Shown one piece after another: positions 45,613-56,569 of a stretch of 64,000 nucleotides of DNA (position 1 is its first letter; the number at the start of each line of letters is the position of its first letter). Position numbers and translations under genes: made by a program. Source of the stretch: Methylocella sp. (lineage in GTDB: Bacteria; Pseudomonadota; Alphaproteobacteria; Rhizobiales; Beijerinckiaceae); NCBI GenBank assembly GCA_037200525.1, contig JBBCGG010000001.1:1096501-1160500 (forward strand), written 5' to 3'. The notes under the pieces were generated by a model. The model ran no database searches. It worked only from the letters and a program-made list of their open reading frames with translations, and had not been told where the DNA came from.

Positions 45613-45641
45613 CTTGATTTTTTCCGCCGAAAAACTGATAT
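45613..45641 (+). promoter_or_regulatory. Possible RpoH (sigma-32) heat-shock promoter of grpE
   Basis: CTTG (45613-45616) and CTGATAT (45635-45641) separated by 18 bases, close to the alphaproteobacterial RpoH pattern CTTG-N17/18-CYTATNT (one mismatch in the -10). It lies ~34 bases before the grpE ATG at 45675, where a heat-shock promoter is expected. Confidence 0.5.
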
Positions 45642-45674
45642 GCCAGCCTTGTCTTTCATTCAGCAGATTGATCC

Positions 45675-46262
45675 ATGAACGATTCAAAAAAATCCCCGAA
45701 TGAAACCGCCGAGGACGGCGCCGAGGACATTTCGACGTCCCGCGATGCCGCCGCGCCGCGCTCCAGCGAACCCGACCCTTTCGTCGTGCTCGAAAATCTT
45801 CAGCTCGAAAACACAGGGCTGAAAGATAAATTGTTGCGCGCGCTCGCCGATATGGAGAATCTCCGCCGGCGCACGGAAAAAGAAGTCGCCGACGCCAAAA
45901 TTTATGGCGTCTCCTCTTTCGCAAGGGACATGGTGACGTTCGCCGACAATCTGCATCGCGCCATCGCCAATGTTTCGCCGGAAGTCCGCGCCCGGGCGGA
46001 GGCTCCCGTGCAGACTTTGATCGAAGGGCTTGAGCTGACCGCCCGCGACTTTGCTTCGCGGCTGGAGCGCTATAGCGTCAAGAAGATTAGCCCGCTCGGG
46101 CAGAAATTCGATCCGAACCAGCATGAGGCTTTGTTTGAGTTGCCGGACGAAACCGTGCCAACCGGAACGGTGGTTCAGGTGGTCGAGCCCGGCTATGTGA
46201 TCGGCGAGCGCGTGCTTCGCCCGGCCAAAGTCGGCGTCTCGCGCGGCGGCCCCAAGGGATGA
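45675..46262 (+). CDS. grpE: GrpE nucleotide exchange factor for DnaK
   Basis: 195 residues. A disordered acidic N-terminus (NDSKKSPNETAEDGAEDIST) is followed by the long coiled coil (LENTGLKDKLLRALADMENL, RRRTEKEVADAKIYGVSSFA) and a beta domain (PTGTVVQVVEPGYVIGERVL, RPAKVGVSRG). The FDPNQHEALFE motif is diagnostic. It releases ADP from DnaK and acts as a heat sensor. It has its own candidate RpoH promoter and no partner gene here. Confidence 0.96.
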   Translation: MNDSKKSPNETAEDGAEDISTSRDAAAPRSSEPDPFVVLENLQLENTGLKDKLLRALADMENLRRRTEKEVADAKIYGVSSFARDMVTFADNLHRAIANVSPEVRARAEAPVQTLIEGLELTARDFASRLERYSVKKISPLGQKFDPNQHEALFELPDETVPTGTVVQVVEPGYVIGERVLRPAKVGVSRGGPKG

Positions 46263-46317
46263 AATGAGCCAGAATCGGGCTGCAGCCAAGGTTAAGCTTT
46301 GGCTGCGCCGAATCGCC

Positions 46318-47313
46318 TTACATCATTGATGGCAGGACGCGATCGGGCGGACGGTGACCGTCCATGAAGGTCTTCACATTGATGATGACCTTCTCGCCCA
46401 TGTCAACGCGACCCTCCGTCGTCGCCGATCCCATGTGCGGCAGCAGCGTCACCTTGCCGGAGGCGGCGAGCCGGATCAATTTTGGCGAAACCGCCGGCTC
46501 ATGTTCGAAAACGTCAAGTCCGGCGCCGGCCAGTTCGCCCGCTTCAAGCATGCGGGTCAACGCCGTTTCATCAATGATCTCGCCGCGCGCCGTATTGACG
46601 AGAATTGCATGCGGCCGCAGATATTTCAGCCGCCGCGCCGAGAGCAAATGGTAGGTCGCCGGAGTATGGGGACAATTGACCGACACGACATCCATGCGAG
46701 CCAGCATCTGATCCAGCGACTCCCAATAGGTCGCCTCGAGCGACTCCTCGATCGCCGAGGCGACATGACGCCGGTTGTGATAATGGATCTGCATGCCGAA
46801 AGCCTTCGCGCGGCGGGCGAGCGCCTGACCGATGCGGCCCATGCCGACAATGCCGAGCCGTTTGCCCGTGATCCTGCTCCCGAGCATCCAGGTCGGCGTC
46901 CATCCGGTCCACTCTCCAGCCGGAATGACCTTGGCTCCATCGACGATGCGGCGCGCGACGGCGAGGATCAGCCCAATCGTCATGTCGGCGGTGTCCTCGG
47001 TCAAAACGCCCGGCGTATTAGTGACGGTGATTCCTCTCTCCGAGGCTGCGGCCACATCGATATTATCGACGCCGTTGCCAAAATTGGCGATCAGCTTCAT
47101 CTGGCCGCCGGCAATGCCGATCAACTCGGCGTCGACGCGGTCGGTGACGGTCGGAACGATGACGTCGGCGACGCGCAACGCCTCCGCAAGTTCGCTGCGC
47201 GACATCGGCTTGTCGTCGATGTTGAGCCTTGCATCGAACAATTCGCACATTCGCGTTTCGACGGTATCGGGCAATTTGCGCGTGACGACAACGAGCGGTT
47301 TTTTCCGAGCCAT
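46318..47313 (-). CDS. D-2-hydroxyacid dehydrogenase (glycerate dehydrogenase/hydroxypyruvate reductase-like)
   Basis: 331 residues. NAD(P)-binding GKRLGIVGMGRIGQALARRA (~155-175), signature ILVNTARGEIIDETALTRML and PHMGSATTEGRVDMGE carrying the catalytic His, with the Arg/Glu of the triad nearby. This is the subfamily of glyoxylate/hydroxypyruvate reductases and glycerate dehydrogenases rather than D-lactate enzymes. In a serine-cycle methylotroph it would reduce hydroxypyruvate to D-glycerate, but no serine-cycle genes are next to it. Convergent with grpE. Confidence 0.85.
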   Translation of the reverse strand: MARKKPLVVVTRKLPDTVETRMCELFDARLNIDDKPMSRSELAEALRVADVIVPTVTDRVDAELIGIAGGQMKLIANFGNGVDNIDVAAASERGITVTNTPGVLTEDTADMTIGLILAVARRIVDGAKVIPAGEWTGWTPTWMLGSRITGKRLGIVGMGRIGQALARRAKAFGMQIHYHNRRHVASAIEESLEATYWESLDQMLARMDVVSVNCPHTPATYHLLSARRLKYLRPHAILVNTARGEIIDETALTRMLEAGELAGAGLDVFEHEPAVSPKLIRLAASGKVTLLPHMGSATTEGRVDMGEKVIINVKTFMDGHRPPDRVLPSMM

Positions 47314-47575
47314 CCTATTTCCTGTCCTCCGGGCGTCTCGCGCTGTTCGGGACCAGCAGGCGCCCAGCCAAAGGCGGGAAACGCCTCTCCGCGCGGGACG
47401 AAATCGATTCTGTCTTCACCCGGCTTTAACCCCGACTGGAGCAAAAACAGGATCTTCCTTCCAAATTGCTCATCGTCTTCGTAGCAGATGGCTTGTCAAA
47501 GACAAGAACGCCCTAAAAGAACGGCGTTTTCCGCACGGCGACGAGAGCCAGCATGAATAGGGGACTGACGCAGCG

Positions 47576-48124
47576 ATGAGGCGAAGGGGCCGACTCTTAT
47601 TTCGCAGTCAATTGATCGGATTGGCCATTTTCTGCGCCGCGGCGCTCTGGGTCATCGGCGCTGCTGCTCCGGCGCTGGCGGAGCAAATCGGCTCGGCCAG
47701 CGGCTTGGCCATTCCGCGTTACGTCAGCTTGAAGTCGGATCGCGTGAACCTGCGCGAAGGCCCTTCCAAAGAGCATCGCACGAATTGGGTGTTTCTCCGC
47801 GCCGGGCTTCCAGTCGAGGTCACCGCCGAATTCGAAATCTGGCGCAAGGTTCGCGATTCGGAAGGCACTGAAGGCTGGGTATTGCATTCGCTTCTGTCCG
47901 GGCGGCGCACAGCCCTCGTTGCACCGTGGAAGAAAAGCGTTGATTCAATGCTTTACGAAAAAGCCAGCGCGCAGTCGGCTTCAGTTGCGATATTGCAGCC
48001 GAACGTCATCGCCAATGTCCGCAGCTGCGATGGCGTCTGGTGCCGGATCTGGGGGGAGGGCTTTAGCGGCTATATCCAGCAGGCTAATCTCTGGGGCGTT
48101 TATCCCAACGAAAAGATTGAATAG
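47576..48124 (+). CDS. Exported SH3b-domain protein
   Basis: 182 residues with a basic start and signal peptide (QLIGLAIFCAAALWVIGAAA ending in LA-EQ) followed by two bacterial SH3 repeats: YVSLKSDRVNLREGPSKEHR with WRKVRDSEGTEGWVLHSLL, then the second repeat with CDGVWCRIWGEGFSGYIQQA. Such proteins bind cell-wall peptides or act as envelope adaptors; the function here is unknown. A single copy, no signal of an operon. Confidence 0.75.
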   Translation: MRRRGRLLFRSQLIGLAIFCAAALWVIGAAAPALAEQIGSASGLAIPRYVSLKSDRVNLREGPSKEHRTNWVFLRAGLPVEVTAEFEIWRKVRDSEGTEGWVLHSLLSGRRTALVAPWKKSVDSMLYEKASAQSASVAILQPNVIANVRSCDGVWCRIWGEGFSGYIQQANLWGVYPNEKIE

Positions 48125-48138
48125 GAACGGGGAAAGCC

Positions 48139-48345
48139 TCAGCCGTCTTTGTGGCCGGTCAAGCGATTCCAGCCATCATGGATGTCCGCTGATAAATCCT
48201 TGATTTCCTTCTGGACCACATCCCAATTGACCATCTTCTGTTCGGCCGATCCGTCGGGGCCTTCGGATTTGCGCGTCGAGTCGAACACATAGGCGACGCC
48301 GACGGTGAGCAGCACGCCAACAATGATTCCAAACAAAAAGCGCAT
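48139..48345 (-). CDS. Small membrane-anchored protein
   Basis: 68 residues from the ATG at 48345 (AGGTGG upstream). MRFLFGIIVGVLLTVGVAYV makes an N-terminal span; the rest is polar with VNWDVVQKEIKDLSADIHDG and WNRLTGH. Similar single-span proteins with an NWDVV motif occur across Rhizobiales with unknown function. Convergent with the SH3b gene, 14 bases apart. Confidence 0.6.
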   Translation of the reverse strand: MRFLFGIIVGVLLTVGVAYVFDSTRKSEGPDGSAEQKMVNWDVVQKEIKDLSADIHDGWNRLTGHKDG

Positions 48346-48622
48346 AGCAGCCACCTGTGCCTAGAATCGCGTCAAAATGGCGCTTCATTACCCTAACTTT
48401 TGTTTTTAGCCGCGGTCAAGTAACCCTGATCTTGCGATCAACCTTCTGCTGCGCCGCAACCGTTTGCTGGAGCTGGCGCCGCGCCGCAGGGAACAGATGT
48501 TGGACTGCGGCGTTCACCATTCGCGATAAACGATGTGGCCACCTATTCCTGGTGGATGGGCTCTAAGCAGTTGCTTTGGAGCCATCTTCTCCGCTGTGGG
48601 ATAGTTGTTTTGGGGAGTTTCT

Positions 48623-48895
48623 ATGACGCGTGAAATTCGATCTTGCGCCGAGCTTCAGGCGGTATGTTTGCAGACTCTGAAGCAGTGTGAAGGCTTCGAA
48701 CAGGTCAGTGAAATTCTGGTTCAGTCGCGAGATTGCGCCGAGGAAGGACTCGCTAATTGGACCCTGGCGGCGGTGCGGCCGCGGGTCGACAATAAGTCCC
48801 TGCGCGGCGCCCGCAGCGCTATCGATTTTCTGCAGCGGACTTATCAGCTGAATGCGAATGACGCACTGGCTCAGAGCATCCGGCGGCGCCGCTAA
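48623..48895 (+). CDS. Small hypothetical protein
   Basis: 90 residues from the ATG at 48623 with GGGGAG nearby. Helical with a double Cys pattern (SCAELQAVCLQTLKQCEGFE) and a basic end (LAQSIRRRR). No family recognised; composition suggests a small cytoplasmic, perhaps regulatory, protein. Some shared style with the small rhizobial DUF6506-like or general stress helices, but this is not certain. Confidence 0.5.
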   Translation: MTREIRSCAELQAVCLQTLKQCEGFEQVSEILVQSRDCAEEGLANWTLAAVRPRVDNKSLRGARSAIDFLQRTYQLNANDALAQSIRRRR

Positions 48896-48904
48896 GCGAG
48901 CCTA

Positions 48905-49111
48905 TCAAGACGGCGGGTTTAACTTTCCATCGGAAGCGCGAACGCAGAGAAAAGTAACTGGATTTTGCTCAAAGCCCGGCGCCGTCCCGTGACCCCGGCT
49001 TTCCACGACAGCGTCATTGGAGGCGCTTTGGCAGTCGGCGAGCGATGCGAAGTTTCCGACGTGGAGAGGGGCCGTCGCCCCCGCAAGGACGATCACCAGC
49101 CAATATGCCAT
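48905..49111 (-). CDS. Small secreted hypothetical protein
   Basis: 68 residues with an N-terminal hydrophobic leader (MAYWLVIVLAGATAPLHVG) and two Cys (ADCQSASN and FLCVRASDG) that could be disulfide-linked. The CQ...CV layout is frequent in tiny alphaproteobacterial exported proteins. Ends 9 bases from the convergent gene at 48895. Confidence 0.55.
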   Translation of the reverse strand: MAYWLVIVLAGATAPLHVGNFASLADCQSASNDAVVESRGHGTAPGFEQNPVTFLCVRASDGKLNPPS

Positions 49112-49475
49112 AAGGGCTCCTCAGGACGGCCGCAGGTTCCGGCAGCTGTGCAAAAATGCTGCAGCGCCGGACTCTAATCCTGCTAGCAAGAACGATCTTC
49201 AATAAACCATAGCGGTTTTTCGACTGTGATTGACGTGGCCTTTTGCCGCTTTCCACTCTTTTTTTGAGCCCGCAGACTTGCTTTTCGCGGAGCCTTACGT
49301 CCGCGCCGATTAACAAGCCCATTTTATTTCAATATGTGAATGACATTTGATGGCGTGGCGCTAGTTCTTCGTGGAGATCGGAGAGAGACGGCTGGGCAAG
49401 CGGGCCGTTTGGGCTTATCCATTTCGGCTCAAGTCGCATATTGCGGCTGTTTCGTAGCCAACCTGTGGGGCCCGG
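49112..49475. other. Intergenic, no gene seen
   Basis: 364 bases upstream of the KAS III gene and after the small secreted gene; T-rich around 49255. Presumed promoter area of the KAS III gene. Confidence 0.4.
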
Positions 49476-50459
49476 TTGATTTATTCCCATATTCTCGGGA
49501 CTGGCGCCTATGCTCCAAAGCGGATTCTCACCAACCAAGATCTCGAAAAAATGGTCGCGACCACCGATGAATGGATCAGCGGCCGCACGGGGATTAAGGA
49601 ACGCCGGATAGCGGCGGAAGGGGAAGATACTTCGGACATGGCGGTCGTGGCCGCGCGGCATGCGCTGGCGATGGCCAATTGCCGCGCTGAAGACCTCGAC
49701 ATGATTATTGTCGCCACGATCTCGGCCGACATGCCTCTGCCATCTTGCGCTGTGCTCGTTCAGGCGAAGCTGGGCGCGACGCGCGCCGTCGCATTTGATT
49801 TGGCGGCGGCCTGCGCCGGGTCGCTATATGGCCTCAGCATCGCCGATCAATTCATCGCCGGCGGCAAAGCCAAACGGGTGCTTGTCATCGGGGCCGAGCT
49901 TTTGAGCCGGCTCGTCGATTGGACCGATCGCAATACCTGCGTTCTTTTCGGCGATGCGGCCGGCGCGATGGTCGTCGGGCCGACCTCCGATCCGCGCCGC
50001 GGTCTGCTCTCGACGCATCTGCATTCCGATGGAACCGCGGCAGGCATGCTACAGATACCGGGGGGCGGCTCCCGGCATCCGCAATCCGCGGAAGTTCTCG
50101 CCAACAACATGCACAAGATCGCCATGAACGGGCGCGAGATTTATAAATTCGCAGTTCGGGTTCTGCCGCCGGCCATCCTTGAAGCGCTCGACGCCAACGG
50201 CCTAGAAGTTGACGATATCGACCATATCGTCTCGCACCAGGCCAATGCGCGCATTGTCGAATCGGTTCTGGAGCGGCTTGGCATCCCGCTGGAAAAATGC
50301 TGGCTTAATCTCGAACGCTACGGCAATACGTCGAGTGCGTCGCTGCCGATTTCGCTGGACGAGATTAATCGGGCCGGGCGCCTGAAGAAGGGCGATCTCA
50401 TCGCGATGATGGCGATCGGCGCCGGAATGACCTGGGGCAGCGCCTTGATGCGATGGTAG
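49476..50459 (+). CDS. Beta-ketoacyl-ACP synthase III family protein
   Basis: 327 residues from a TTG start that matches the family start (IYSHILGTGAYAPKRILTN). The catalytic residues are clear: Cys (AAACAGSLYGL, ~113), His (HIVSHQANARI, ~248) and Asn (LERYGNTSSASLPI, ~278). TDEWISGRTGIKERR and LFGDAAGAMVV complete the signature. It condenses an acyl-CoA with malonyl-ACP to start fatty-acid or related synthesis. It stands alone, with no plsX or other fab genes, so it may be a second, specialised FabH rather than the housekeeping one. Confidence 0.85.
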   Translation: MIYSHILGTGAYAPKRILTNQDLEKMVATTDEWISGRTGIKERRIAAEGEDTSDMAVVAARHALAMANCRAEDLDMIIVATISADMPLPSCAVLVQAKLGATRAVAFDLAAACAGSLYGLSIADQFIAGGKAKRVLVIGAELLSRLVDWTDRNTCVLFGDAAGAMVVGPTSDPRRGLLSTHLHSDGTAAGMLQIPGGGSRHPQSAEVLANNMHKIAMNGREIYKFAVRVLPPAILEALDANGLEVDDIDHIVSHQANARIVESVLERLGIPLEKCWLNLERYGNTSSASLPISLDEINRAGRLKKGDLIAMMAIGAGMTWGSALMRW

Positions 50460-50571
50460 GCTTGTTGGGGCGGCAGCCTTGGAGCTGCAACCTTTCGAAG
50501 TGCATGCTTCGTGTCGCCGCGCAATCCTCGCGCAATTTTGTTCGAAAGACCGCGGTTTTTCGCGATGGCGT

Positions 50572-51330
50572 TCAGACCTGATTCCAGGCGAGCCGCGCAG
50601 CCAACAGCAAGCAGATTGTAACCAGCATCGGCCGAATGAGTTTCGCGCCGTTGCGGATCGCGGTGCGCGCGCCAAGCCTCGCGCCAAAAAATTGCGCGAC
50701 GCCCATCGAAAAGCCTAGCGTCCAATAGACATGGCCCGTAAGGCTCAGCGTCGCCAGCGCTGCAATGTTCGAGGCAAAATTCGCGACCTTGGTTTGCGCC
50801 GTCGCCTTCACCACGCCATAACCCAGCAGCGCGACGAAACCCAGCATGTAGAACGAACCGGCGCCTGGACCAAACATGCCATCGTAGCAGCCAATCAGCG
50901 GCGCCACTGTGAGCATGAACGGCTTCGTTCCCATGCGAGCGCGAGTCTGCGCATCCCCGAGCTGCGGCGATAGAGCGAAGTAGAAGGCGATCAAGATCAG
51001 CGCCCCCGGCAAGATGGCGGAGACCCATCCCAGAGGCAAATGCGAGACAAGCGTCGCGCCAGCGACAGAGCCAAGTCCAGCGAGCGCCGCGAGAAGCCGG
51101 ACGTCGCGCCATCGCAAATGCCCCGCTCGAGCGTAAGCCAGCATGGCCGAACCAGACCCAAAAGAGGATTGCAGCTTGTTGGTCGCGATGGCGCTCACCG
51201 GATCAAGCCCGGCGAGCGTCAAGACAGGCAAAGTGATGAGGCCGCCGCCGCCTGAAATGGCGTCGACGAACCCCGCCGCGAACGCGGCGGCGATGAGCAT
51301 CGAAAAAGTTGGGAGCGAAATAAGGCTCAT
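50572..51330 (-). CDS. TauE/SafE (TSUP) family membrane transporter
   Basis: 252 residues with about eight hydrophobic segments and the duplicated family motif AAFAAGFVDAISGGGGLITLP near the start and VAPLIGCYDGMFGPGAGSFY later. Members export or import sulfonates, sulfite or similar organo-anions. Substrate cannot be predicted. Convergent with the KAS III gene, 112 bases apart, and monocistronic. Confidence 0.85.
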   Translation of the reverse strand: MSLISLPTFSMLIAAAFAAGFVDAISGGGGLITLPVLTLAGLDPVSAIATNKLQSSFGSGSAMLAYARAGHLRWRDVRLLAALAGLGSVAGATLVSHLPLGWVSAILPGALILIAFYFALSPQLGDAQTRARMGTKPFMLTVAPLIGCYDGMFGPGAGSFYMLGFVALLGYGVVKATAQTKVANFASNIAALATLSLTGHVYWTLGFSMGVAQFFGARLGARTAIRNGAKLIRPMLVTICLLLAARLAWNQV

Positions 51331-51518
51331 GTCTTATCGGCAACGAGCCAAAATAGCTTCGACAGGCGTCGAACCGGTTTTTGTTTTCTCTCATGCCTCC
51401 GCGCAGATAGCGAGGCGCATCACGATGAAAACTGAATTAGCGGATTTTTAACAGCGAACAGGCTATGCCGACAACGTCGCTGTTATATCCCGCAGCGGCG
51501 TCGGTTTTCGATACTAAA

Positions 51519-52418
51519 TTATTTAGCGACATAAACCTTCGCGGCGGCGGCGACTATAGCTTTCTTGAAGGCGCCTTCGATCGTGACCGCAAAATTATAA
51601 TGCGTCTGCGAGAACGGCGCCGAGTGGAACGGTTTATTGCTGCGCCAGCCGACCAAGATCGCGCCGATCTCCAAAGTGTCGGCGCGCGGATCCGAATTTT
51701 TCGCGCCTACCATGAGGGCGCCGCCGGATGCGCCATCGCCTGTCTCGCAATCGAAGGAGAACTCTCGCGTGCCTTCGTCGCCAACCGTTAATTCATCATG
51801 CAGCGTGCATTTTTCCATCGACAGCTGACGTCCCTCGCCCCAGTCGATATGGCCGCGCGCTACGAATTCGACCGGCGTATTCGGCGTTGCCGCTCCAGCC
51901 AAACCGTATGGCGTCACCCCTTGGATCGGACGCACAAGACGCGCCACAGCCCAATCATGCACTGGCGCGATCGCATAAGGGTTTTTGCTGCCGGCGATTA
52001 TCGACGCGGCGTCGATGGGCGTCCGAATCTGCTTGCCGTCAACGTCGATGACAAAGAAGCAGGTCTTTGCGCGCGGAACGCCTGATTCGTCGAAAAAGAC
52101 ATGCGCCGCCGTCGTCACAAGATCATCGGTGAGGGTCAATTGGCCAGCGCCGTGCGCTGCGCCGCATTCGATCAGACCCGAGGCTGAAAACCTATGTCGA
52201 AGCTCGACGGGATCCAGCTTTTCTGCGGCCGCAAACTGCTCGACAGTGCGCCGGCTGTTGCGTCCAAACACTACCACCGGAGAGATCTGCGCGTCGCCGA
52301 ATTGCGACAATTCGCCTGACATCTGTTGCTGGAGGAGCGGGGCGGCGGATGCCTCGGTGGACATTCCGAAATGAGAAGATGTGCCAAAAAGGAAGACGCA
52401 AAGAGTCGCGGCATGCAT
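51519..52418 (-). CDS. Secreted trypsin-like serine protease
   Basis: 299 residues from ATG 52418 (or 305 from 52436) with a signal peptide (HAATLCVFLFGTSSHFG, cleaved near TEASA). The S1 family triad is visible: TTAAHVFFDE (His), PVHDWAVARL (Asp) and GDGASGGALM (Ser, in place of GDSGG). FVDAIDGKQIRTPID-like and FARGHIDWGE segments lie between. It probably degrades or processes periplasmic or external proteins. Confidence 0.72.
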   Translation of the reverse strand: MHAATLCVFLFGTSSHFGMSTEASAAPLLQQQMSGELSQFGDAQISPVVVFGRNSRRTVEQFAAAEKLDPVELRHRFSASGLIECGAAHGAGQLTLTDDLVTTAAHVFFDESGVPRAKTCFFVIDVDGKQIRTPIDAASIIAGSKNPYAIAPVHDWAVARLVRPIQGVTPYGLAGAATPNTPVEFVARGHIDWGEGRQLSMEKCTLHDELTVGDEGTREFSFDCETGDGASGGALMVGAKNSDPRADTLEIGAILVGWRSNKPFHSAPFSQTHYNFAVTIEGAFKKAIVAAAAKVYVAK

Positions 52419-52436
52419 TCTACCTTTATGAAACAT

Positions 52437-52793
52437 GCCTTGATTCTCCTGTCTAAACTCACCCGAACGTTAACGTCACTTAATGCAATTTCATAGAACT
52501 GTATTTTGCGAATGCGAACAGAAAAAGGCAGACCTGCCGTCGTTCCATTTGTAGCGATATTTATTAAAATCTCGTGTCCAACTGTAGCAATCCGTTGATG
52601 CTGCGGCAGAATCCGCAAGGGACAGGAGGGATTTGACCTGATCGCGCGCCCGCGCGCCTTATCGCCGCACCGCGAATCGATTATGCAGCAGGTGACTTAC
52701 GCAAAGATGGCTTTGGCATGGCGACGGATATATATGTGGTGCCTGAGCGCGGCGGTCCTGGCGCCGCGTCTATCGTGAGTTAAAGCGTTTGCC
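52437..52793. other. Intergenic, no gene seen
   Basis: 357 bases between divergent genes; holds promoters for the protease and for the zapE gene. No coding frame of quality or tRNA. Confidence 0.4.
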
Positions 52794-53981
52794 ATGAGCG
52801 CCTCCGCGTCGACCTCTCTTCTCGATTGCTACAAGGACCGGGTCGATCGAGGTCTGATTGAAGGCGACGCCGGTCAGGCGCTTATCTTGCGCAAACTCGA
52901 AGTCTTGCGAGCCGCGCTTTCCGATTACCGCCCGGCACCTAAATTGAATGGGCTGGCTCGGCTTTTTGGCGGCAAACGCAGCGAGCCTTTTTTGCCCGGC
53001 CTTTATATTTGGGGCGGGGTCGGACGCGGCAAAACGATGCTGATGGACCTTTTTTTCGAAGAGGCGCCGTTGGATCGCAAGCAACGCATCCATTTCCATG
53101 CATTCATGGCCAATGTGCATGCCGGCATCTATGCATTCCGGCAGGACGAGAAACACGGCAAGACGAAAAGCGCCGATCCGATCGCGACGGTGGCCGAGGC
53201 CATCGCCGAGAAGACATGGCTGCTGTGTTTCGACGAATTCCACGTCACCGACATCACCGACGCAATGATTCTTGGCCGGCTTTTCACGGCTTTGTTCGAG
53301 CGCGGCGTCGTCATCGTCGCAACGTCCAACGTCGCGCCGGACGAGCTGTACAAAGATGGCCTCAACCGCGCGCTTTTCACGCCTTTCATCGATCTCATCA
53401 AGGCGAGGATGGAGGTCGTCGAGCTCGCCGCCCGGACGGACTTCCGGCGCGAGAAATTGGAGGGACGCAAAGTCTATTATGTTCCGCCGAACGAAGAATC
53501 GGCGGCCGCCTTATCAGGCGCTTTCGAGGCTTTGACCGGCGTGGAGCGGGGCCGGCCTGTGGTGCTCCGCGTGCTGGGGCGCGCGCTCGCGGCGCCGGAG
53601 GCGTTCGGCAGCGTCGCGCGATTTTCTTTCGCCGATCTCTGTGAGGCGCCGCTGGGGCCGACCGATTTTCTGGCCATCGCGCGGCAATTCCATACGGTCA
53701 TCATCGATGCAATCCCGATTCTCGGGGCGGCGCGGCGCGACGCCGCCAAACGCTTCATCACATTGATCGATACGCTCTATGATCAGCACGTCAAACTGAT
53801 CGCCTCCGCCGAAGCGGAGCCCGGCGGTCTTTACCTCGGCGTCGAAGGACGCGAGGCGTTCGAGTTCGAGCGGACGGCGTCGCGTTTGATTGAAATGCGC
53901 TCGACGGCCTACATGGCTTTGCCGCATGGTTCTATCGCGTCGCTCGGCTCGGGCGATGCGAGCGGACTCGTCGAAACCTGA
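52794..53981 (+). CDS. zapE: AFG1-family ATPase (ZapE)
   Basis: 395 residues. Walker A GGVGRGKTMLMDLFFEEAP (~74-92), Walker B LLCFDEFHVTDITDAMILGR, and FIDLIKARMEVVELAARTD plus the C-terminal LYDQHVKLIASAEAEP conserved in AFG1 proteins. The ZapE protein acts at the division septum in E. coli and is related to mitochondrial AFG1, which assists degradation of membrane proteins. It sits 312 bases upstream of mdh as often seen in Rhizobiales. Confidence 0.9.
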   Translation: MSASASTSLLDCYKDRVDRGLIEGDAGQALILRKLEVLRAALSDYRPAPKLNGLARLFGGKRSEPFLPGLYIWGGVGRGKTMLMDLFFEEAPLDRKQRIHFHAFMANVHAGIYAFRQDEKHGKTKSADPIATVAEAIAEKTWLLCFDEFHVTDITDAMILGRLFTALFERGVVIVATSNVAPDELYKDGLNRALFTPFIDLIKARMEVVELAARTDFRREKLEGRKVYYVPPNEESAAALSGAFEALTGVERGRPVVLRVLGRALAAPEAFGSVARFSFADLCEAPLGPTDFLAIARQFHTVIIDAIPILGAARRDAAKRFITLIDTLYDQHVKLIASAEAEPGGLYLGVEGREAFEFERTASRLIEMRSTAYMALPHGSIASLGSGDASGLVET

Positions 53982-55259
<1,278 letters not shown>

Positions 55260-55369
55260 TGGCTGGCGGTTTGCGCCGCGTTCCGGGCTAGGTTTGCAAG
55301 CTGGCGCTTATGAAATTATTCTCCGCCGAGACAAGAAAAATATTAAGAATAAATTAAAGAGACATCGAA

Positions 55370-56566
55370 ATGAACGTTCACGAGTACCAGGCCAAGGCGG
55401 TTCTCAGGGAATTTGGCGTTCCGGTTTCTCGGGGAATTCCAATTTTTAAGGGGATTGACGCCGCCGCTGCAGCGGCGGAGCTCGGCGGAGCGGTCTGGGT
55501 CGTAAAGTCTCAAATTCACGCCGGCGGTCGCGGCAACGGCCGCTTCCAGGAGCCGGAGGCAGGCGATAAGGGCGGCGTGCGGGTAGCAAAATCCATCGAG
55601 GAGGTCGAGACCTTCGTCGGCGAGATGTTGGGCAGAACCCTCGTGACCGTCCAGACCGGCCCGGTCGGCAAGCGCGTCAACCGCATTTATCTTGAAGAAG
55701 CGGCCAATATCGCGAAAGAATTCTATATTTCGCTTTTGGTCGACCGTTCGACGAGCAGGGTTTCTTTTGTCGTTTCCGCCGAAGGCGGCATGGAAATCGA
55801 GGAGATCGCCCATAATACGCCGGAAATGATCGTCAGCTTTTCGATCGATCCGGTGACCGGCGCGCAGCCGCACCACGGGCGCAGGGTCGCCAAAGCCCTG
55901 GGCCTTGAGGGAGACCTCGCCAAACAGGCGGAAAAACTGACCGAAAGGCTCTTCGCCGCCTTTGTCGCCAAGGATATGGCGATGCTTGAGATCAACCCGC
56001 TGATTGTCTCGGCCGAGGGACGCTTGCAATGCCTCGACGCCAAAATGTCCTTTGATTCCAATGCGCTTTACCGTCACCCAGATATATTGGCGCTGCGCGA
56101 TGAATCAGAGGAGGACGCCAAGGAGATCGAAGCTTCAAGATATGATCTCAGCTATATTTCGCTCGACGGCGAAATCGGCTGCATGGTCAATGGCGCCGGC
56201 CTCGCCATGGCGACGATGGACATCATCAAGCTTTATGGCGCAGCGCCCGCCAATTTCCTCGACGTCGGCGGCGGCGCCACGAAAGACAAAGTGACGGCGG
56301 CGTTCAAGATCATCACCGCTGATCCGCAGGTCAAAGGCATTCTGGTCAACATCTTCGGCGGAATCATGAAATGCGACGTGATCGCCGAAGGCATCATCGC
56401 CGCGGTGAAGGAGGTCGGTCTCGCCGTGCCCCTCGTGGTGCGGCTCGAGGGCACCAATGTCGATCTCGGCAAGAAAATCATCAGCGACTCCGGCCTCAAT
56501 GTCATATCCGCAGATGATCTTGACGACGCCGCGAAGAAAATCGTCGCCGCTGTGCGGAAAGTCTGA
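55370..56566 (+). CDS. sucC: Succinyl-CoA synthetase, beta subunit
   Basis: 398 residues: the ATP-grasp domain ([39 protein letters not shown]) and a CoA-ligase beta tail ([36 protein letters not shown]). With sucD it makes ATP or GTP from succinyl-CoA. AGAGA lies before the ATG. Ends 3 bases before sucD, so the two are coupled. Confidence 0.97.
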   Translation: MNVHEYQAKAVLREFGVPVSRGIPIFKGIDAAAAAAELGGAVWVVKSQIHAGGRGNGRFQEPEAGDKGGVRVAKSIEEVETFVGEMLGRTLVTVQTGPVGKRVNRIYLEEAANIAKEFYISLLVDRSTSRVSFVVSAEGGMEIEEIAHNTPEMIVSFSIDPVTGAQPHHGRRVAKALGLEGDLAKQAEKLTERLFAAFVAKDMAMLEINPLIVSAEGRLQCLDAKMSFDSNALYRHPDILALRDESEEDAKEIEASRYDLSYISLDGEIGCMVNGAGLAMATMDIIKLYGAAPANFLDVGGGATKDKVTAAFKIITADPQVKGILVNIFGGIMKCDVIAEGIIAAVKEVGLAVPLVVRLEGTNVDLGKKIISDSGLNVISADDLDDAAKKIVAAVRKV

Positions 56567-56569
56567 ATT

